A stretch of 9,146 bases of DNA from Candidatus Omnitrophota bacterium (lineage in GTDB: Bacteria; Omnitrophota; Gorgyraeia; 2-01-FULL-45-10): assembly GCA_026387135.1 (NCBI GenBank), contig JAPLMH010000038.1, positions 1 to 9,146 on the forward strand, read 5' to 3'. The position numbers and the translations under genes are program-made. Shown piece by piece: positions 5,594-9,146 of this stretch. Position 1 is the first letter of the stretch. The number at the start of each line of letters is the position of its first letter. The notes under the pieces were generated by a model. The model saw only the letters and a program-made list of their open reading frames with translations. It was not told where the DNA came from and ran no database searches.

Positions 5594-6566
5594 CGGCGGG
5601 ACGTTGATGCATAAGCTGATAGATTCTCTATTCATGAGAGAATTGGATAACCCTATTTTAAGAGAGAAGAAGGATTCGGCTATCGTCAAGATCGGGAAGA
5701 AGTCGCTTGCGTTCACGACCGATTCATATGTGGTCAACCCTATTCTTTTCCCGGGAGGGGATATAGGTAGCCTCGCTGTTTACGGTACCGTGAACGATCT
5801 GGCGGTATGCGGAGCGAAACCGTTATTCATATCGCTGGGGATGATAATCGAGGAAGGGCTTGATAGGGATCTATTGGAGAGAATAGTCAGATCCGTCTCG
5901 TTGGCCGCGAAGAGATCCGGCGTAAAGGTTGTTACCGGCGACACTAAGGTAGTCGAGAGAGGCTCGTGCGATAAAGTATTCATAAATACCAGCGGCATCG
6001 GCGAGATATGCTATCCAGGTCTTTCAGTAGATAAAATTAAGGCAGGCGACAGCGTCTTAGTAAGCGGTACGATAGGCGACCATGCCATAAGCGTTCTTTC
6101 GAAGAGGGAAGGCATATCTTTTTCATCCAAAGTTAAGAGCGACTCCGCGCCGCTTAACGGTTTGATAGCCAGGGCATTGAAGGTCTCGGATAAAGTTAAA
6201 TTCATGAGAGACCCGACCAGGGGAGGCGTTGCTACCACGCTCAATGAGATGGTAACCGCAGGGAAGTTTGGAATAGCGATAGATGAAGATAGGCTGCCGG
6301 TTGCCAATGGCGTCAAAGCAGGCTGCGAACTTCTCGGTTTCGATCCTCTCTACCTCGCGTGCGAAGGCAGGGTGATAATAGTCGTTCAAAAGCTCCATGA
6401 GGATAAAGTATTAAGATCGATGAGATCAGATCCGCTGGGCCGGAAGGCGCGCGTTATCGGTAGAGTAGTGAAAGAATTCCCCGGCAAAGTGTATCTGGAA
6501 ACTGTTTCTGGAGGCAGAAGGATAGTGGGAATGTTATCAGGTGAACAATTACCGAGGATATGTTAA
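5565..6566 (+). CDS. hypE: [NiFe] hydrogenase maturation protein HypE
   Basis: HypE is the PurM-like ATPase that accepts the carbamoyl group from HypF on its C-terminal cysteine and dehydrates it to a thiocyanate, the CN donor to the HypCD iron. The 333-residue product has HGSGG (8-12) at the N-terminus, D53 in TTDSYV, TGDTKVV (124-130), DPTRGGVAT (216-224) and the diagnostic C-terminal PRIC ending in C333. The ATG is chosen because MEKILLTHGSGG matches the family N-terminus; it lies inside the end of hypD, a 29-base overlap. The complete ending means it can serve as acceptor even though HypF here is reduced to its carbamoyltransferase half. Confidence 0.96.
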   Translation: MEKILLTHGSGGTLMHKLIDSLFMRELDNPILREKKDSAIVKIGKKSLAFTTDSYVVNPILFPGGDIGSLAVYGTVNDLAVCGAKPLFISLGMIIEEGLDRDLLERIVRSVSLAAKRSGVKVVTGDTKVVERGSCDKVFINTSGIGEICYPGLSVDKIKAGDSVLVSGTIGDHAISVLSKREGISFSSKVKSDSAPLNGLIARALKVSDKVKFMRDPTRGGVATTLNEMVTAGKFGIAIDEDRLPVANGVKAGCELLGFDPLYLACEGRVIIVVQKLHEDKVLRSMRSDPLGRKARVIGRVVKEFPGKVYLETVSGGRRIVGMLSGEQLPRIC

Positions 6567-6572
6567 CATAAT

Positions 6573-7292
6573 ATGTATAAGGAAAGATCGTATAGACAAT
6601 GGGTGAAGAGCGAAGGGCTCGTTACTTTTGAGGTAAAAGAGCTCGAGACCGATCTGCTTATTTCCGCCGCAAGTGATCTGGAGAATAAGGCGCGCGTCTC
6701 GGTAGTGAATTATAGAGAAGAGATCAGTTCTTACGTAAGAAAGAATAAAATCTTCCTTACATCGCTTGAGCCTATAGATGTTGAGGTCGATGCTCCGCGG
6801 ATAGTAAGGGCGATGGCAGATGCCGGTAGACGTGCGTCCGTAGGGCCCATGGCCGCGGTAGCGGGGGCGATGTCAGAATTTGTGGGAAGAGACCTGTTGA
6901 ATTATACCGACGAAGTCATAGTGGAGAACGGCGGAGATATATTCCTAAAGACGAAGATCAGGAGGGTCCTCGGCATTTATGCCGGAGAGAGCTCGCCGTT
7001 CAGCGGCAAGCTGGCCCTTGAGATACCTCCTTCGCAAGGTGGCCTGGGCGTATGCACTTCCAGCGGCACGGTGAGCCACTCTTTAAGCTTCGGTAAAGCC
7101 GATGCGGCGTTGATAATATCCGGCGACGCGGCTCTTGCCGATGCGGTGGCCACAGCTGTAGGCAATATCGTAAAGAACAAAGACTGTATTGAAAAGGGGA
7201 TTGAGCTCGCCAGGTCGATAGAGGGCGTAAGAGGCGCGCTGGTCATCGTAGGAGACAAATTAGGCAGCTGGGGTGAAATAAAATTAGTATAA
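6573..7292 (+). CDS. UPF0280 family protein (COG2122, ApbE-related)
   Basis: A 239-residue member of UPF0280, a family with an ApbE-like fold. Characteristic motifs are GPMAAVAGAMSEFV (91-104), VENGGDIFL (117-125), GVCTSSGTVSHS (159-170, with C161) and SGDAALADAVATAVGN (183-198), the last resembling the ApbE metal-binding end. No signal peptide or membrane span is seen, so it is probably cytoplasmic. In Methanosarcina a COG2122 protein has been tied genetically to sulfide-dependent homocysteine synthesis; the chemistry is not settled. It starts 6 bases after hypE with only a distant gagga-like site, and is followed 17 bases later by a NIL-domain ferredoxin, its frequent partner. It probably lies on the hyp transcript, though it need not be a hydrogenase gene. 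Confidence 0.87.
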   Translation: MYKERSYRQWVKSEGLVTFEVKELETDLLISAASDLENKARVSVVNYREEISSYVRKNKIFLTSLEPIDVEVDAPRIVRAMADAGRRASVGPMAAVAGAMSEFVGRDLLNYTDEVIVENGGDIFLKTKIRRVLGIYAGESSPFSGKLALEIPPSQGGLGVCTSSGTVSHSLSFGKADAALIISGDAALADAVATAVGNIVKNKDCIEKGIELARSIEGVRGALVIVGDKLGSWGEIKLV

Positions 7293-7296
7293 AACT

Positions 7297-7304
7297 TAAG
7301 GAGG
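7297..7304 (+). promoter_or_regulatory. Strong Shine-Dalgarno site for the NIL-domain ferredoxin
   Basis: The bases taaggagg, 5 bases before the ATG at 7310, match the bacterial anti-Shine-Dalgarno sequence almost perfectly. It is the strongest ribosome site seen in the window, while most neighbours rely on overlaps or weak sites. It fixes the start and suggests the ferredoxin is made at a higher level than the genes before it. Confidence 0.85.
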
Positions 7305-7309
7305 ACGCT

Positions 7310-7717
7310 ATGGTCTCAAAGAGGATAGTCTTAACATTTCCGCATAAACTTTTGGATAAGCCGGTAGTTTATAAGCTGGTGAAGGAGTTCGACCTTGTCT
7401 TCAACATTTTACAGGCAAAGATCACACCGCAGGAAGAAGGGGTCATGGTTTTGGAGCTCACCGGCACAAAGGAGCATTATGCCAACGGCGTAAAATATCT
7501 TACGGAGCTGGGCGTCAGTATTCAGCCGTTGAGTAAAGATGTCACCAGAGATGACGACCGCTGCACGCATTGCGGCGCATGCATTACCATATGTCCCACG
7601 GAGGCGCTATATATGGATAAGAATACGATGAAAGTCGTCTTCGATTCCGATAAGTGCATAGCCTGTGAACTCTGCGTAAAGGCCTGTCCGCCGCGCGCCA
7701 TGGTAGTAAAACTTTAA
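7310..7717 (+). CDS. NIL-domain 2[4Fe-4S] ferredoxin
   Basis: A 135-residue protein. The N-terminal half (about 3-75) is a NIL domain, a small ACT-like domain also found at the C-terminus of methionine ABC transporter ATPases. The C-terminal half is a bacterial-type ferredoxin with CTHCGACITICP (85-96; C85, C88, C91, C95) and CIACELCVKACP (116-127; C116, C119, C122, C126), each with the C-x2-C-x2-C-x3-C-P pattern for one [4Fe-4S] cluster. Homologues in methanogens (MA1822 type) act with a COG1900 protein to make homocysteine from aspartate semialdehyde and sulfide. The preceding UPF0280 gene supports this role. The strong ribosome site at 7297-7304 fixes the start. It could instead serve a different electron-transfer partner. 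Confidence 0.9.
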   Translation: MVSKRIVLTFPHKLLDKPVVYKLVKEFDLVFNILQAKITPQEEGVMVLELTGTKEHYANGVKYLTELGVSIQPLSKDVTRDDDRCTHCGACITICPTEALYMDKNTMKVVFDSDKCIACELCVKACPPRAMVVKL

Positions 7718-7734
7718 AATACAGTTTAAAATAC
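7713..7734. repeat. Ten-base direct repeat upstream of the hydrogenase promoter
   Basis: The word tttaaaatac occurs at 7713-7722 and again at 7725-7734, 12 bases apart start to start, just before the -35 box at 7739. It could be an A/T-rich UP element or a pair of regulator half-sites. The first copy overlaps the end of the ferredoxin gene. Low-complexity chance repetition is possible. Confidence 0.4.
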
Positions 7735-7738
7735 CGTG

Positions 7739-7767
7739 TTGACTTCGGGCGGGAAATGAATTAAAAT
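7739..7767 (+). promoter_or_regulatory. Sigma70-type promoter of the hydrogenase operon
   Basis: A -35 box TTGACT (7739-7744) and a -10 box TAAAAT (7762-7767) are separated by exactly 17 bases, the optimal spacing. Transcription would start near 7774, leaving a leader of about 20 bases before the ATG at 7796. This is the largest gap between genes in the window (78 bases), consistent with a new operon. Confidence 0.7.
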
Positions 7768-7795
7768 AATGCACTTCATAAGACGATAATAGTAT

Positions 7796-8851
7796 ATGCC
7801 TGCTACTCACTACTCTATAGTAAAGAGCGACCTGTTTGATCTTTTAGCGCGATTAGCGCAGACGAGCAGGGTCTTCGTGCCCTACAGCTACGATGATAAG
7901 TTCCATTTCGGAGAGTTCGATCCTTCCAAGGAGCCTGCGGTAGAGTTGGGCGGCATCAGGCAGAGCCAGCCCTTTAAATCATTCCTGAACCCCGCCCGAG
8001 AGAAGGTCATGGGCAAGGAGAAAAGTGCCGTCCGGCCTGTTATAGTGGCGGGCGTAAAAGCTTGCGATCTATCGAGCCTGATATTGCAGGACTATGTCTT
8101 CTTAAAAGGCGACTGCGAAGACCCTTTCTACGCTTTCCATCGCAATAATACCCTGATAATATCCTGCGACTGCACATATGCGAAAGAGACCTGTTTCTGC
8201 GTAGCCATGGGCGGGCGGCCATATCCTACAAAAGATTTTGATCTGAACTTGTCCGTGCAGGATGGCTTCTTCGTCGTGGAGGTGGGAAGCGATAAGGGCA
8301 GGACGATCGTAAATAATTACAAGACCTTCTTTAAAGATTGTAAAGGGAGAGATCTGTTGGGGCGCGATAGCATGCGCGAGAGGGTAAGCCTTCAGGTAAA
8401 AGATTTTATCAAAAGAAGAGGTACCCCGGATACTGCTGCCATAAGCGGCAATGTTAAGAAGAACTATGATAATCTCAGCTTATGGCAGGATGCGGCGTCC
8501 ACATGCGTCGAGTGCGGCGCATGCAATCTCGCCTGTCCGACCTGCCATTGTTTTCTGCTGTACGATGAGAAGGCCGGTCGGGATATAGGACGCGGCAAGG
8601 TCTGGGATGCCTGCCTATACAAAACATTCGCCAAGGTCGCCGGAAATCATAATCCTAGAAAACATCTTTACGAAAGGATGCGCAACCGCTTCGACAAGAA
8701 GTTCGCGTTCTTTCCAGAGGTTTTGAAATATTTCGCCTGTACCGGATGCGGGCGGTGCATAGAAGCGTGTCCCGGTGATATAGATATAAGGGAAGTCTTA
8801 AAAGGTGTCGTTACAGGAAAGTGGAATAAGCCTCCTCATGATCAATTGTAA
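7796..8851 (+). CDS. Iron-sulfur beta subunit of sulfhydrogenase-type (group 3b) [NiFe] hydrogenase, AsrA-like
   Basis: A 351-residue protein of the family that includes the beta subunit of Pyrococcus soluble hydrogenase (sulfhydrogenase) and AsrA of anaerobic sulfite reductase. It carries electrons between the flavin gamma subunit and the hydrogenase dimer. Visible are GVKACDLSSL (86-95), a cysteine pair region CDCTYAKETCFC (124-135), the first cluster motif CVECGACNLACPTCHC (237-252) and the second CTGCGRCIEACP (315-326). The two C-x2-C-x2-C-x3-C-P sets should bind two [4Fe-4S] clusters; the extra cysteines may bind another. It has its own promoter and overlaps the gamma subunit gene by 14 bases. 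The hyp cluster nearby favours hydrogenase over sulfite reductase, but the catalytic subunits are not in the window. Confidence 0.83.
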   Translation: MPATHYSIVKSDLFDLLARLAQTSRVFVPYSYDDKFHFGEFDPSKEPAVELGGIRQSQPFKSFLNPAREKVMGKEKSAVRPVIVAGVKACDLSSLILQDYVFLKGDCEDPFYAFHRNNTLIISCDCTYAKETCFCVAMGGRPYPTKDFDLNLSVQDGFFVVEVGSDKGRTIVNNYKTFFKDCKGRDLLGRDSMRERVSLQVKDFIKRRGTPDTAAISGNVKKNYDNLSLWQDAASTCVECGACNLACPTCHCFLLYDEKAGRDIGRGKVWDACLYKTFAKVAGNHNPRKHLYERMRNRFDKKFAFFPEVLKYFACTGCGRCIEACPGDIDIREVLKGVVTGKWNKPPHDQL

Positions 8852-9146
8852 AAGCCCTTACTCATTCATAGAAGCCGACATCCTCAATGTTGTGACGGAG
8901 ACGTCCAATATAAAGACTTTCACGCTCAAGCCGCGCGAAGCTATTCCTTTCAGGGCAGGCCAGTTCATGGATGTATCCGTTCCGGGGGTAGGCGAGGCGC
9001 CGTTCACGCCTTCGTCGAATCATAATATTTCGGACAAACTGGATTTCACGATAATGAACGTAGGGCGCGTTACCAAATTACTGCACGAGATGGAGAAGTC
9101 TAAGACCGTCGGCCTGCGTGGCCCGTACGGAACCGCCTATCCCATA
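8838..9146 (+). CDS. FAD/NAD(P)-binding gamma subunit of sulfhydrogenase-type hydrogenase, AsrB-like (3' partial)
   Basis: The frame starting at ATG 8838 stays open for 103 codons to the window edge. It begins MINCKSPYSFIEADILNVV, followed by TFTLKP, then GQFMDVSVPGVGEAPFTPSS, the FAD-binding strand and loop of the ferredoxin-NADP reductase fold. DFTIMNVGRVTKLL follows, then GLRGPYGTAYP at the start of the NAD(P) domain. This is the N-terminal domain of the gamma subunit that transfers electrons between NAD(P)H and the iron-sulfur beta subunit. The 14-base overlap with the beta gene and the usual beta-gamma-delta-alpha gene order predict that the small and large [NiFe] subunits follow to the right. 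An anaerobic sulfite reductase AsrB is the main alternative. Confidence 0.85.
   Translation, partial: MINCKSPYSFIEADILNVVTETSNIKTFTLKPREAIPFRAGQFMDVSVPGVGEAPFTPSSNHNISDKLDFTIMNVGRVTKLLHEMEKSKTVGLRGPYGTAYPI

Noticed and set aside
7796..9146. Anaerobic sulfite reductase AsrAB instead of hydrogenase beta and gamma subunits
   Set aside because: The families are homologous and it cannot be excluded, but the adjacent hyp cluster favours a [NiFe] hydrogenase. The genes to the right would decide.
1..9146. CRISPR array, tRNA or rRNA genes, or an insertion sequence with a transposase
   Set aside because: No regularly spaced repeats, no tRNA-like or rRNA-like stretch and no transposase motif was seen; genes cover nearly the whole window.

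Overview
The window is a gene-dense stretch from an anaerobe. All genes lie on the plus strand, and no gap between genes exceeds about 80 bases. The organism looks bacterial: there is a strong AAGGAGG-type ribosome binding site, a sigma70-type promoter (TTGACT, 17 bp, TAAAAT) and an extended -10 promoter. The gene set is typical of uncultured anaerobic lineages and some methanogens: a pyruvoyl arginine decarboxylase, a short MetE-like protein, a UPF0280/COG2122 protein, a NIL-domain ferredoxin, and hydrogenase subunits of the sulfhydrogenase (group 3b NiFe) type. Frequent ATA and AGA/AGG codons and two dispersed-type palindromes would fit a candidate phylum such as Omnitrophota. That placement is an inference from general appearance, not a demonstrated assignment.

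Bases 1-3157 hold a 5'-truncated M48 (HtpX-like) membrane protease with an EF-hand loop, an overlapping core-MetE-like methyltransferase, agmatinase (speB) and pyruvoyl-dependent arginine decarboxylase (pdaD). The last two form a complete arginine to agmatine to putrescine route. A 42-bp imperfect palindrome sits between them.

Bases 3172-6566 hold a hydrogenase maturation cluster, hypF(C-terminal domain only)-hypC-hypD-hypE, with each gene overlapping the next. It is preceded by an extended -10 promoter so close to the first ATG that the mRNA would be nearly leaderless. HypF lacks its acylphosphatase, zinc-finger and YrdC parts. HypD carries a palindromic repeat inserted in frame in the linker before its C-terminal cysteine cluster. 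hypA and hypB are not in the window.

Bases 6573-7717 hold a UPF0280 (COG2122) protein and a NIL-domain 2[4Fe-4S] ferredoxin. In methanogens this pair is linked to sulfide/persulfide-dependent homocysteine synthesis. The usual third partner (COG1900/DUF39) is not seen here. The MetE-like protein upstream could use the homocysteine, but that link is inferred.

Bases 7739-9146 hold a new promoter followed by the beta (iron-sulfur, AsrA-like) and gamma (FAD/NAD-binding, AsrB-like, cut by the window edge) subunits of a probable cytoplasmic group 3b [NiFe] hydrogenase. The small and large subunits would be expected just beyond the right edge. The hyp cluster beside it would make the Fe(CN)2CO part of its active site. 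The most unusual points are the repeat-derived peptide in HypD, the shared architecture of the two palindromes, and the stand-alone HypF carbamoyltransferase domain.
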